From positions 620,001 to 684,000 of the forward strand of contig KN832877.1 in NCBI GenBank assembly GCA_000827325.1: a DNA stretch of 64,000 bases, given 5' to 3'. Positions 47,372 to 58,769 of the stretch are shown here, piece after piece. A model generated the notes under the pieces. That model made no database searches, had not been told where the DNA came from, and saw only the letters and a program-made list of their open reading frames with translations. This stretch comes from Oidiodendron maius Zn. Taxonomy: Eukaryota; Ascomycota; Leotiomycetes; Myxotrichaceae. Made by a program: the position numbers and the translations under genes. Positions within the stretch are counted from its first letter, which is position 1, and every line of letters starts with the position of its first letter.

Positions 47372-48888
47372 TCAAACAAGGGCCTCTCCACCGTAGACGC
47401 CGCCATCTAGAATGATATCCTCATTGTCTTCTAGATCATCCTGTACTCTCCGCCAAGTTTTTTTCTTCTTCTCGGCGGATTCCCCTCCTATGTCTTTCCC
47501 TTTATCACTATTGTAGACAGGTTTTATCAAGCTCCCTAATAATGGATTTCGGCTGAAGGCTCCTCCGCCTTTGTTCCCGCTCATATCACTCATGGGCAGA
47601 TCCTCTATATCGTCCTCGCTGTCGCTCTGAGGTTGGGGCGGCTTCTCTGCTGCGCCCATCCTTTTGACGACCTTACCCTTCACCAAATCAATACTAACAA
47701 CTTGTCTCCTTTTTTCATACTCCGGCCTCGCATTCCACTCCTGCTCTGCCAGCACTTTCTGCTGCTTTTTTAATTGCTTAGCCCTCTCAGCCGGACTCGC
47801 CCACATATTCAAACCCCCCGTCATCGGCGTCTCGAAATCCGCAGCCTCGTCTCTAACTGTCGTTCTTCTCGCATTCTGCGCCTGAAAACCAAGCAACTTA
47901 TCCCTGTGTCCTTGGCCTTGACCTCGGCTGGGCTCATGAATGATACATCCCCTCCCTTCGGCGTCGTGAATGGGGCTGGTGTCTTCGAGACTTCTGCTCT
48001 GCGATGAATAGACGCATCCAGCGCCATCTTCTCTCTCCCAGCTTCCTCTCTCAGTTCCCGTATCATGCCCTGTATCTCCGTTGCGCTAAGCAGCGGCACC
48101 CCGCAGAAGGTACACGGCCCTAGTCCCTCCTTCACACATATTACTTTCCCACAATTAAGGCAATTCGGCGCAGCAGTAAGCAGGGGATGACGTGCCCCAA
48201 TGCAATTGCATTTCCTCTTCTCGTTATCAAGTAAAGTGCTGTTGGTACTGATCTCCAAGCTGCGGATTGCAGCATCAAGTTCTCTCAGTACATTCGAGCC
48301 GCCCTGCATGGATGTCCCACCAGTTATATTGACTTTCGTCTTCGATGGTGCCGGCGAGGACTTTCGTGACGTGCCTCGGGATGTAGGGGCACTCTTCGGT
48401 TTGAGATCTGAGATTAGAGAACCAGCTGCGGATGGAGGGGCTCGGGATATAGTTGCGGGTACGACGTCCGCTTTGGGCTGAGGAACAGAGGCGTGGGTAG
48501 AGGTTGAAGCCTCTGATGATGTAGGACGTTTAGATATGTAATCATCTTCATCTTTCTTGACATACGCCTTTCCTTGAGCTGCATAGTTGTTCTGAACCTG
48601 CCGTGGCGCCGGAGTGTGAAGTAAGGCTTTCTTCTTCTTCGGCGCTCGTACAGGTCTAGGCACTCCTGAATCTGATTGAGTAGTCTGTTCTGATAATGGT
48701 TTCGACGCCGGATCTTTGCGGCGAGAATTAAAGGAGGATATGAATTCGAGCGTTTCTCGCGATGTGCCCAGTAGGTTTTTGAAATGGCCTACAGTCTCTT
48801 CCTTCGAAAGAGTCGCTGCATAATCGAGGACTTGCTGCAGATCAGACTCCGGAAGCGGAAGCAAACGTGCCAGCTGTGCAAGAGACAT
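47372..48888 (-). CDS. TRIP4/ASC-1 homologue (C2HC5 zinc finger) with an apparent frameshift
   Basis: Homologue of activating signal cointegrator 1, a component of the ASC-1 complex that splits collided ribosomes and also acts in transcription. The start is the ATG at 48888 (MSLAQLARLLPLPESDLQQV). The zinc finger spans about residues 210-270 with CNCIGARHPLLTAAPNCLNC, GKVICVKEGLGPC and TFCG (the C2HC5 cysteine/histidine set). Downstream, SPAEVKAK should run into GHRDKLLGFQAQNARRTTV, but the latter is in another frame. The switch is at about 47910, and no GT..AG pair with fitting phase and reasonable length explains it. One missing G in an AAGG(G)ACAC context would account for it. The second frame continues with DEAADFETPM and QEWNARPEYEKRRQVVSIDL, both typical of the family, to the stop at 47372. 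This is most likely an assembly or sequencing slip; a true mutation is possible. Confidence 0.82.
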
Positions 48889-49759
48889 ATCAGGCACGTC
48901 GATTATTAGTCTCTGTATCCAAATTGAACTATGTTCGTATGGTCATGGTGGTAATATATCTGCTTCGTATGAGGTAGCTTCGGTTAAAGTTAATGCGTCA
49001 TTCCGAAAATCATCTTGCTGCCGTCGCTTCTCCAGCAGGCAGGTACTAATGTAGGAGCCTTAATGTAGTCTCGACAATACGCACTAACAAGTTGATACAT
49101 TAGAATACATGGTTAAGTAATGTTTCCTGCTTCAATTCGCATTATTTTCATAAGCACTCCTAACATCACTAATCCCATAAGCTCTGCATCAAAAAGGATA
49201 CGCTTTGTCACCTGCATGTGCTGCTCTTCAATCTGAAATCTCGAGAGCAACGTAGTTAAGGGAGATGAAGGCGAGGGGAGCCTTGGGCTGTACAATACCT
49301 TTTGCAAGCGATTTTCTTATTCTCAAATTTTACGGCAGATATCCACGAAGCTGCCCAAGAGCACCAGATGAGGAATCATCTTCATCTGGCCCATAGTGCC
49401 TCCTTGAAATTTTCGTAAGTGCAGAAGCTTATCCATAGTGGCGAAGAATATTAAAATGAGCTGTCAAATCTTAAGATTGCAGAGGGTTCATAGCTTCTAA
49501 ACCCTTCCGTACCAAGTCTTTATCTTTACTGAAGATAACAATGAGCCTTCTATGTCTAATTTCAAAAGAATATATATTCAGCTTTGCCTTACGAGTGTCT
49601 GCATATAAAATTCTGTCATTTGTTTCTCTATGACATGCAAGTGTCAAATTCGTTCCATGACGCCCCTATTTATGCCATGCTGCAAGCTCTGCTTGCGATC
49701 CCAACTGAATCCTTCCGGGTATCATAAAAAGGAAATCTACAAGACGACCCTCCAAGTGA
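48889..49759. other. Intergenic, TRIP4 promoter and kinase 3' flank
   Basis: 870 bp, AT-rich. It contains the promoter of the TRIP4-like gene and the 3' UTR of the kinase gene. No coding frame or repeat could be supported. Confidence 0.5.
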
Positions 49760-51889
49760 TCAAACAAGTCCATATCGCACCTTGATATTCTCAAGCCATC
49801 CTCTAACATCAGCACAAGTCCATCGCTCATCTCTGTTACCACAAGCCATTGCCTTTATTCCAGATGCCATCTCATGCTTCTCGAAATCAAGAGGAAAAGC
49901 ACCATGTTTGAGCCCGTCAAGGACAACAGCACGCTCTGTCTTGGTACCAAATTTGTAGACGAGTTCAAAAGCCACTACTCCAAGGCTATACACATCGAGT
50001 TTTGGGCAGATTACATTGACTGGTGTCTGCGGTAAGTAGAATACAGAGCCGGCTGGAGCCAATCTTGCCAGCTCAGTTGGTTCGAAGACATGCTCGCCTC
50101 GAGGGGTTCTAGCGCTATCGCCTACCGGCTTCCTAATCTCAGCTACAAGACCGAAATCACCGATGTGAGGCGTAATATATGTGTGTTCGTCCTCGGGGCT
50201 GCAGCCGCATTCTGAACAATCGCGTATGTCAATAGCACCAGCTGATGTCGATTTCGGGCCACGACGAATGGAAAGCAGAATATTACCCGGTTTAAGATCT
50301 CTATGTACCATTCCTTGGCTGTGGATATACTCTACTCCGTCTAAAATTGCAGAGAGCATGGGCACAGCAATTGAAGCATGGAAGCAGTGTTGCATGTTAA
50401 TATCGTTCGACGTAACTTTCTGACCAGTCCACAGGAACTCCTCCAGCGTCATTGGGTAGAGATCCATCTTTATGTATACAATAGCATCTAGGTCTGGCAT
50501 AAATGCTTGACTTGGGTCAGCCGATCGTGGTACAAGCTTGTTATCCTCAGACTCTAGACCTGCGATTCCAGACCGTACCGATGTTGTACCCTTAATGGAA
50601 GCACTTGGCGATCCGGGCGGTCTACCTTCTTGGCTTAGGCTGAGAGAAGGGTCAAAGGTTGTTGTTAGAGGTAACCCACGCTCAAAAACATCCGACTCCT
50701 CCGGAGGATATACAGCAGTGTCTCTTGAGAGGCAATGCCTTCCAATATTAGATCCGTCGTCGAGGCCAAGCTGCCCAAACATAGATGATAGTTCTGTTGT
50801 CTCTCCTGATAAGCCGGAACTGAAAAGAGAGTTAGCTACTGTGGACTGCTGTCTTATAAAACAATTCACGTACTACGAAAGCTCAGTTAGCAGCTCGCCG
50901 TCCAGCCTTGTGCCCGCAGGGCAGGTCTCGACCCAAGCTCCATAATATCGGACAATATTCTGGTGATTCAACCTAGAAAGACTCCTAGCCTCCATAAGTA
51001 GAGTATGTTGCTGACTCTTGTTTCCTGCTAGGCTGACTTTCTTGCCGCGTATTACAATCCTTTTGATTGCGTACTCTCGATCGTCCACGAGATTTCTCAC
51101 CCTAAAGACGTGTCCAAATCCCCCTTTGCCGAGTAGAGCCTTGGGTCCGTACTGAGTTTGGAATATCGAAGTTGGCAGTTGCTCCCCGCCACTACCTTTC
51201 AATATGAGCGATGACAAGAGAGGGTGTTGGCCATTGGGAGAGCTATTGCGCTTCATTATTTTCTCTATTGCTGAAAGTGGAGCTCTGGTCATAGCAAGCA
51301 CGTCAGAAGTCGGATTAGAGCCTGTAGCGCTAGCTTCTGAGATGATGCGTGTGGCTTTTGTTGCGATAGTATGAAGTGCAGTGTCGAAAGTGTTCAGATA
51401 TTTTCCTCTTAGATCTTCGAGATTTTGCCCGGCAAATTCGTCCGGGAGGATGCCAGCTTTGTGAAGCTCTTTGGACATTTCCGCAAAGAGTGGGCGAGCA
51501 AGAGCACGCACATCTGCGTGATCCTCGGCCAAAATATCAGCCGGATGGCGTCCTTCATTCAGGAGATTGGCCGCCTGAGTCCTGCATCGCCCTTCTATTA
51601 AAGAGAGGTAGAATAGAGTTGAATGTTGATGTGGTTCAAAGTTTGGCAACTGTGAACTAGTAACCGCGAGCCTAGTGAGAGGACCAGCCATTCCAGGCAC
51701 AGTTCTTTTAGTCGCTGGGACGACAGTTGATTTACTATAGCTTCCATTTTCAGACAGATTTATCGAGTCTTCCCGAGAGACCTCGATACTCTCATCAACA
51801 GATAAGTCAGCGCTCTCAGAAACACTTGAATCGACTGACGAGTCGTTGCCCGGCCCGTACTGAGCATTAGGTGGAAATACGGAAGACAT
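49760..51889 (-). CDS. eIF2-alpha kinase, HRI/PEK-like
   Basis: Ser/Thr kinase of 691 aa, read as join(49760..50819, 50874..51889) with a 54-nt intron (GTACGT donor, GCTAAC branch, TTTTCAG acceptor) giving ELLTELSYSGLSGETTEL. The N-terminal ~230 residues are acidic/Ser-rich then helical. The kinase domain starts with LLGKGGFGHVFRVRNL, then EYAIKRI (VAIK lysine), MEARSLSRLNHQNIVRYYGAW. A ~110-residue low-complexity insert follows before the second lobe, as in eIF2-alpha kinases. The second lobe has MTLEEFL, VHRDLKPGNIL, IGDFGL, PAGSVFYLPQTPV and KLDVYSLGVVAFEL. The insert plus these motifs place it with HRI/PERK-type kinases such as fission-yeast Hri1/2. There is no HisRS-like or transmembrane domain, excluding Gcn2 and PERK. 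Two Cys-Pro dipeptides (ETCPAG, ICPKL) occur. It likely reduces translation initiation under stress. Confidence 0.82.
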
Positions 51890-52421
51890 GTTGAAATGTC
51901 AAAGGGCGAGATGCCTATGATTCCATGGACGTTTGAACTTCCAATTGCAACAATATTATGGACAAAGTGCTAGAAGGCTCAGGACAATTAATGTAGAGTC
52001 ATTGTCAGACATCTGGAAGTTTGGTGTAGATTTTGACTGAAATATAAAACAGCCATCTAAAAAAGATAACAGATAAACTCTCTGTAGTTGAAACTGATGC
52101 AGCCCAGCGATAATCCTTGTTGCATGTCAAGCAAAGGGCTCTGCGTGTACAAGTCAGTGTCTTCCACTTTCTACAGCCTTCGTTTACAACTATCTTCTCA
52201 GGCTGCCTTCGCCTTCTCGGTTAAACATTAATCCTTATCCAATGTTGAGGCTTAGTGCCTCAGGCGTTAGTCAGGCGTGGACGGAAGATACTACATGCAT
52301 ATAGTACGGTGCCCCAAAATGAATTTCAAGCCTGTTGTGGATCGATGATAGATGGATCACCGCCTCTACGAGCCAGGCTTGAGCGAACTTAAGTTTTCTC
52401 GGTGCAGAGCTAGCGCTCAAG
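51890..52421. other. Divergent promoter of the kinase and an unrecognised gene
   Basis: 530 bp between divergent start codons; no specific element recognised. Confidence 0.5.
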
Positions 52422-53633
52422 ATGCCTAGAACATTACCATGGATGATAGATCGACAGTCCACTATTACACCCTCTAAGAGACGTGTGGCACCACCCGGGC
52501 TGCCTCAAAAACGTGCCAAATTATCAGAGATAGAATCTGATAGCACCAACGAGTCTGTCCAGGCATTGTCTACAACACATGGGAAACAAGATTGTGGTAG
52601 GCACCTGATCACCATTTAGTTAATTTTGCGGCTAATGACACATGAGTTAAAGGCACATCACCAAGCTCTCCGGCACCAGAGCGTCCAACGGAAAGGTGAG
52701 TTGACATGATGAAGTAAGAGCACGGGCTTATCAGCCATTAGCTTCATGCACGAGGGTATGGACAATGATGACCAGTACCGTATGGTAGAAGACGAATTTC
52801 TTGCCACAGCACAGCGTTTTACTGTCCACCTTCACGCTGCTGAATACAAGAGGCAAGAGAAGATGGTCAGGGCTCGAAACGCCGAAACCATTAGCTCTAT
52901 CTCCAGGCCCGTTACTCAGAAAATGCCAGATCATACTAAACGCAAAGTTGAAGGCATTACTAGAACCAAAATACAGCAAGAAGCTATTCAGACTCTGTTC
53001 GGAAGTAAGACAGGTCCCGCGGATGAACAAGAAGATAGCTCTGATGATGAGAAACTTGCTTACTTTAACACCACGCTGCGAGGCTTAATGGATAGTCCTC
53101 GACGTAAAGCAGAATCATTATCAAAATTACAATGTAATGTAGCCACACGAGCGGCGGCAGGGTTCCAGAGGCCAGCATCCCAACATAGGCAAGATCTGAA
53201 TCAAGCTCAAGATTCCCCCCAGCCCAAGAGTTCTCTTCGACTAGGTCGATCATCTAACCCAGTGCAGGAGAGTTTAGAAAAGTTGTCTGATTTGGACGAT
53301 GACCTGGATGCGCCAGTGCCAGCGTCCAGATTTGCAACGGTGAAAAAGAGACTCTTACCCTCCGTCATCTCGCATTCTTCATCACCCAGCCAGATTGATG
53401 AACAAGACTCATCAGACGTACGAAAACCGACAGCAGCCCAAAGACCTCCACGTAGCGAGAACCTAAGGCAATCTATAAATGGCACTTCAACTCTGCACGC
53501 CGCTCAAGCTTCTTCGAATAACGATGCTTCGACTGTCCGCCGTAGGTTATTCAAATCGAGACGAGACGAATCTATGGTTGAAAAGGGAACCAAAGACGAC
53601 CAGGATCTTGACTTGATTCCAACTTTTCTTTGA
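52422..53633 (+). CDS. Unrecognised basic, probably nuclear protein
   Basis: I do not recognise this family. Best reading is join(52422..52596, 52666..52695, 52735..53633), 367 aa. The second splice is well supported: donor GTGAGT and acceptor TATCAG give the continuous QRKAISFMHEGMDNDDQYR. The first junction is uncertain; other acceptors exist but break phase. The N-terminus is basic with a likely NLS (SKRRVAPPGLPQKRAKL). An acidic/helical segment around EGMDNDDQYRMVEDEFLATA, then FTVHLHAAEYKRQEKMVRAR, looks like a conserved core. The C-terminal two-thirds is disordered and Ser/Gln-rich with RRRLFKSRRDES near the end. Composition suggests a chromatin or DNA-linked factor, but that is only inference. 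It is head-to-head with the HRI-like kinase. Confidence 0.6.
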
Positions 53634-53806
53634 CTCGAACACACATACTATCATTGGAAGTATGATAAGGTGTCTAAGAGCAACATCCATCGCTAAATGG
53701 CTGAAAGGAGTTACCGGTACCAACATCAGTTATACAATGTACCAAGAATATTTTATATTGGTCCTATATATTGCGACAATATCGATAGAAATTGTACTAC
53801 ATGGCG

Positions 53807-55127
53807 CTAAGCCTTGAATGGAGTCTCATATGGTGCCTCGGCCTGTGGAGTAATCCGCGCTAAATGCCTTCGTTGGCCGCTCTTCCAGTCAACCAAAGCA
53901 GAGTGCGAAGTTACACGATTGTCCCAGACCACCACGGTTTTGGGAGCCCACTTAACCCTTGCTTGGAAATCCGCACCATAGGCGACATGGTCATATAGAA
54001 ATTTCTTTTCAGTGTCAGCCTATGGCCATGCAAGAGGGGACGGTATGCTTACCAGGAGCACTTCGCTCTCTTCTCGTTTATACCCGACAATACTTCTGGT
54101 GACTGTAAGAATATTAGCGGCGCCTAAACGAGGCTAATATGTCCACGCACATTGAGGGTTGACATATAATGCTTTCTCTCCTGTCACTGGATGTGTTCTG
54201 ACAACGGGGTGTTCGCTGATGACTGGCTCCCTGCGAACAGCGCCGTTCTTCCCTTTCGAGGCCTCGACCTAGACACTTGTTACTTCGAAAGGTCAACTAA
54301 CCATCAGCGAGTCATTACCTGTTCAATGCCAGAGTGAGTTGCTTTCAGCCCATGGAGCCTCTCTTGGAATCCCGGACTGAGACGATTATATGCCTCAACC
54401 TGATTAGCGAATAGGGTATCTCCGCCGGTCTCTGGGACGTCAAGGATGTAAAGGAACGTGGTCCCAGGCGGCTGCAGCTCATATGTGACATCAGAATGCC
54501 ACGCAACAGAGCTGGTTCGAGTCTCAAAGAATGCCTCGGCTGTTTTGTCTCCTGCACCTCGATGCACAAGGTGAACTTCCGGATATCCTTCAGGTGCGCC
54601 AGATGTCGGGTGAATGTGCAGTCGTCCAAAGTATCGGCCAAACTCCACTGCCTCTGTAATCGGCAAATCGGCAAAATCTTGGTCGCGGAAAGCAACAACT
54701 TTGCGCTCTGCAACGAATCGTGCAAGCTGGTCTTTTCCTGCATTGCTTAACTTGCTGAGTTGGACGCCAGTAACTTCTGTGCCAATGGTGGGTGTGAGGT
54801 CGTTTGTTATAACACCTGGGGCAAGGAGCTCTTGGTAGGTAGGATCGGCATCCAGACCATGGTCACGATGTTGAAAAGGCTCAAGAGGAGGGTATCTCTC
54901 ACTGCCCCAGGTAGGGAGATAATTTTTATACTGAGAGAAAGTCAGTAAGTATTCTCATACAATGATGTCTACCGTACCTTTGCGGCATGGAAGCCGTTTT
55001 TGCCCTCTAGTTCGGCCTCTTTTTCATACCCAATAGGAGCGAGTTCTTTATAGGGACCAGTGTTCGTTGTCAAGGTGACAACTGGACGGCTAGGAATCGT
55101 AGCGGTCTCGGTCGCAGAGGGAGCCAT
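53807..55127 (-). CDS. TauD/TfdA-family Fe(II)/2-oxoglutarate dioxygenase
   Basis: A 375-aa enzyme of the taurine dioxygenase family, which uses Fe(II) and 2-oxoglutarate to oxidise sulfonates or related small acids. Read as join(53807..54004, 54053..54102, 54151..54268, 54319..54930, 54978..55127); four introns of 47-50 nt, all phase-correct. Key segments: GTEVTGVQLSKLS near the N-terminus, the iron-binding H-x-D in SVAWHSDVTYELQPPGTT, GDTLFANQVEAYNRLSP, TGEKALYVNPQFTRSIVGYK across intron 3, and the distal His/Arg in VVVWDNRVTSHSALVDW and RRHLARITP. The length matches fungal TauD proteins. Substrate (taurine, other sulfonate or non-sulfur acid) cannot be assigned. Two CACGTGAC boxes stand about 390-420 bp upstream, in the promoter shared with NMD3. 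Confidence 0.88.
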
Positions 55128-55834
55128 TGTGTAGTCCAAAAGAGGGTTACGATGTAAGGAGTGAGGGAGCAATTCCTTTATCGAGCGGGAGGAAAATCAG
55201 ACTTGTAGACATATTGGCGATCTATATAAGGGGTTCCATATGATTGCATCAGCAGAAAGAGATCGATTCGTGAGAGCTAGATTCCACAAGATACGTATAT
55301 TACCGTAATTCATTGGCTAAACGGGGTTGATGGTGCAATCCATCTTCAGGATCACGATAGCCTACGAAGAGGCTAGAGTCAACCGGATTAAGAGACACAT
55401 AAGTGGGATTCCGGCTACTTGATACCTCCCAGGGCCATGTGAATTCCCACGCAATGTCCCCTGTAGCCAGGACAGGAAAGCTTCCATACCCCACCTGGGT
55501 TCTCTGTGGAGAGTACACCACGTGACAGGCAACTATATCGGCACGTGACAAGGAATTATTTTCGATTCTCTTTACACATTCTAGGATGTTGGCTGAATGT
55601 CTTTAACTTCGTAGTACTAAAAGGTTAATTAGGTTTCCTCTGCCACCATGTGATCTAGTTATGAAGACTCTCTATGTCGCTGTTGGTGGAAGTGGCGTTG
55701 CTGAGCGATCAACAATCGGCCATTACCAAAACGCGGGGCTAAACTTTTCTTATCGAAATCTGGACGATTAAAACTCTCCAGAGCATCCTCTGGATACATC
55801 ACATACCACAACGACCACCGAGATCGCCAATATC
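55128..55834. promoter_or_regulatory. Divergent TauD/NMD3 promoter with paired CACGTGAC boxes
   Basis: 707 bp between divergent ATGs. Two CACGTGAC copies (55519-55526 and 55542-55549), same orientation, start 23 bp apart. CACGTG is the E-box core bound by bHLH factors such as Cbf1. No coding frame could be supported here. Confidence 0.5.
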
Positions 55835-57439
55835 ATGTCTGCCATGGATCTTGATGCTCCGGTGTCTATTGAACCTCGGTTAAGAGAAACGCAGACAAAT
55901 GCTACGTAAGAAAAACTCCCAACTATCTCATTTTTCTTCCTAACAAACCACAGTATCCTCTGCTGCAACTGTGGCGCCGCAATAGATGGAACGACCTCCG
56001 CGGGCGCCCTCTGTTATGACTGTGTCAAACTCACAGTAGATGTTTCCCAAGGAATTCCGCGTGAAGCCACTCTTCATTTCTGCAGAGATTGCGATCGCTG
56101 GTTACTACCGCCATCTACTTGGGTTGTTGCCGCCCCCGAATCTCGAGAACTCCTAGCAATATGTTTGAAGAAACTGCGAGGCTTACACAAGGTCCGCATC
56201 ATCGATGCGAGTTTTATATGGACAGAACCCCATTCCCGAAGAGTTAAAGTGAAGCTCACTATCCAAGATTCGGTTTCTGAAGGTGTTGTACTACAACAGG
56301 CATTCGAGGTGGAATATGTGGTGGCATACCAACAATGCCCAGACTGTGCGAAATCATATACGGCAAACACATGGCGAGCATGTGTACAGGTTAGACAAAA
56401 GGTGCCACATAAGAGAACTTTCCTCTACCTTGAGCAACTCATCCTCAAGCATGGCGCACACAAGGATACAATCAACATTAAAGAAGTAAAGGATGGGCTG
56501 GATTTCTTCTTTTCTGCAAGGAATCAAGCAGAGAAGTTTGTCGATTTCTTAAATTCGGTGGCTCCAGTCCGAACAAAAAAATCACAGGAACTCATCTCGA
56601 TGGATATCCACACTTCTACCAAATCGTACAAGTTCACATTTTCAGTGGAACTTATTCCGATCTGCAAAGATGATCTAGTCGCAATTCCGATAAAACTGGC
56701 GAAACAAATAGGGAATATCTCACCTTTGGGAATTTGTTACCGAATCGGCACGTCTATAAATATTCTCAACCCTAGCACGCTCCAAACTGCTGATATTAGC
56801 ACACCCATATATTGGCGAGTACCGTTCACACCTCTTGCAGATGTCCAAGAACTCGTTGAATTTATTATCATGGATATAGAGCCAATTGGGCCTCAAAAGG
56901 GTCGATGGCTTCTTGCAGAAGCCACTGTTGCGCGTGCTTCGGATCTCGGATCAAACGATAAGACTTACTATACAAGAACGCATCTGGGAAATGTTCTTCA
57001 CCCAGGAGACTCCGTCATGGGCTACATGCTAACAGGCACCAACTTCAACAACCCGCAATTTGATGCACTAGAAGAATCCAACACGTACTCGTCTCAAATA
57101 CCTGATGTCTTGCTAGTCAAAAAATTCTATGCCAGAAAGAAGAAATCCAAAAACCGGAACTGGCGTCTCAGACGTATGGCAAAGGATGAAGGCGAGCTTC
57201 TGCCGAAGAAGGCAGACCAGGAGAGGATGGATCGTGACTATGAGATGTTCTTGCGGGATGTTGAGGAAGACACTGAACTCCGAAGCACAATGGCTTTGTA
57301 CAAGGCTCAAAAGGCAAAGGCCGATGCAGATGCTATGAGTGTTGCGGAAACAGAAGATGGCGAGGATGAGACGCCACAGGTCAATATGGATGAATTGCTA
57401 GATGAATTCGAAGAGCTCAATGTTGATGATGGCGAGTAG
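55835..57439 (+). CDS. NMD3: 60S ribosomal export adaptor NMD3
   Basis: Adaptor that binds the pre-60S subunit and carries it out of the nucleus with Crm1. Read as join(55835..55905, 55954..57439), 518 aa, with a 48-nt intron (acceptor CACAG). The N-terminal zinc-binding block has CCNCGA, CYDC, CRDC and CPDC pairs (residues ~25-180). Further typical segments are GLHKVRIIDASFIWTEPHSRR, KVPHKRTFLYLEQLILKH and DGLDFFFSARNQAEKFVDF. The C-terminus is acidic/hydrophobic, ending MDELLDEFEELNVDDGE, consistent with the leucine-rich export signal region. Length is normal for the family (~510 aa). The gene is convergent with ESF2, another ribosome-biogenesis gene. Confidence 0.95.
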
Positions 57440-57630
57440 ATTACAACCTGTCGGATGAAACGACAGGCGTTGGCACGTAAAAAGGGCAACGGCATTGTAT
57501 GCAGCATATCTGATAGGTCGTCTTTAGAAGAAAACTTTTACACCTTTTAAGGCATTATCAATCTCTTATCATTATTCAGTCTCTACATATATTGCTCTTG
57601 TGCGGATGATATTGGGGCATTGAATTTGAG

Positions 57631-58605
57631 CTAAAATATCTTGCTCAGAACCCTTTTCACCTGATCTGATTGGGCGACTTGCTTCATTTTTGATGCCACT
57701 GCGGTCTGCTTGAAATGTCGTTGCTGGACCACGCCCTTTGTCAAATTCTTCAAAACAGCTTTGTTTCCACCTTCCTCTGCATCTTCACCTTCTTCTGCAT
57801 CTTCACCTTCTTTCGTCCTCTTGGCGGCTTTCTTAGATTCAATTCCCTCTAGCATTTTCGCCCTCTCTACGTTCTGCACAAACAGTTTATTCTCCTTCGT
57901 AGTCTTGCTAATCTCAGCCCTCATTCGACTGGCCCTCTCCGCGTTTTCGGCTGCGATCTGCTCGGTCAAATTGTGCCATTTGAAGCCTTTCAAATAGAGC
58001 AGGTTCCACACGTCATCGTGGTAGTATGTGCCCTTCTTTCCACCGATGATTTTAGCATTCAGAAGTTCGCACACATGCTTCGCGTCCTTCTTATTTTGCC
58101 ACTCAACCCATCCATCTAAGTACAAGCGTTTCTTGTTTCCACCATTCCGCACTCGCCGCGTGTGTGATGCAGGGTCTTCTGGAGAGAGAAATATCCGATT
58201 GATTACTCCATAAGGCTCCAGTAGTGAGCGCAGTTTTGTGGGCTTCATGAATGGCGGAACTCGAGACAAGTAGACTACTCCAGATCGTTTGATGGCTTCG
58301 GCAGTCGCAACCAGGTTTCTCTTACTGAGGGGGTTTGAGACTCCAGAGAGCTCTATAATCTTCTTAGCATCCCTATTCTTCGGTTTTGTCTGCTCTGCGC
58401 CGTCTTGAACATCGGTATCTTGTTCCTGTTCATCGTGTTCAACGCCATCGGTCTCCTCATCTTCGGTGCCTTTATTATCGACTCTCCTCCGCTTCAGGCT
58501 TCTCCCGCCCTTCTTTAACTCTTCAGCCTCTGAATCATACCCCTGACTCTCATCGTCTTCACTGTCGTGCGCGTCAAGGAATTCGTTGTGCTTTCGTGTC
58601 GCCAT
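57631..58605 (-). CDS. ESF2: Pre-rRNA processing factor ESF2/ABT1
   Basis: Nucleolar RNA-binding protein of the 18S rRNA processing (SSU processome) pathway, partner of the Dbp8 helicase in yeast. Intronless, 324 aa from the ATG at 58605 (MATRKHNEFLDAHDSEDDES); an upstream in-frame stretch lacks an ATG. The N-terminal ~100 residues are acidic with basic patches. The RRM-like core (~residues 105-215) reads GVVYLSRVPPFMKPTKLRSLL, then YGVINRIFLSPEDPASHTRR, GWVEWQNKKDAKHVCELLN and YYHDDVWNLLYLKGFKWHNL, all typical of Esf2/ABT1. The C-terminus is a charged helix with two perfect 18-bp DNA repeats (57776-57811) encoding GEDAEE units. Convergent with NMD3. Confidence 0.93.
   Translation of the reverse strand: MATRKHNEFLDAHDSEDDESQGYDSEAEELKKGGRSLKRRRVDNKGTEDEETDGVEHDEQEQDTDVQDGAEQTKPKNRDAKKIIELSGVSNPLSKRNLVATAEAIKRSGVVYLSRVPPFMKPTKLRSLLEPYGVINRIFLSPEDPASHTRRVRNGGNKKRLYLDGWVEWQNKKDAKHVCELLNAKIIGGKKGTYYHDDVWNLLYLKGFKWHNLTEQIAAENAERASRMRAEISKTTKENKLFVQNVERAKMLEGIESKKAAKRTKEGEDAEEGEDAEEGGNKAVLKNLTKGVVQQRHFKQTAVASKMKQVAQSDQVKRVLSKIF
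57776..57811. repeat. Two-copy 18-bp tandem repeat inside ESF2
   Basis: The unit TCTGCATCTTCACCTTCT occurs twice without mismatch. It stays in frame and duplicates six acidic residues in a probably disordered region. Confidence 0.9.
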
Positions 58606-58769
58606 AATACAAGTGGTCGACTTTTCACAGTTGTGACAACTTTTTTGGTATGAAGTGCAATCTTTTAATCGCACACCCTCAAATTGCCTATTTCACACTT
58701 AGCGGGGTTACTCACAGTCGTCATCCCACTTCGCCATTAAAGTCTCCATCGATCTTGGATACAAGCAAA

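Noticed and set aside
49760-51889. The HRI-like kinase as a functional member of the siderophore cluster
   Set aside because: Separated by five unrelated genes and lacking iron-GATA sites nearby; proximity alone is not evidence.
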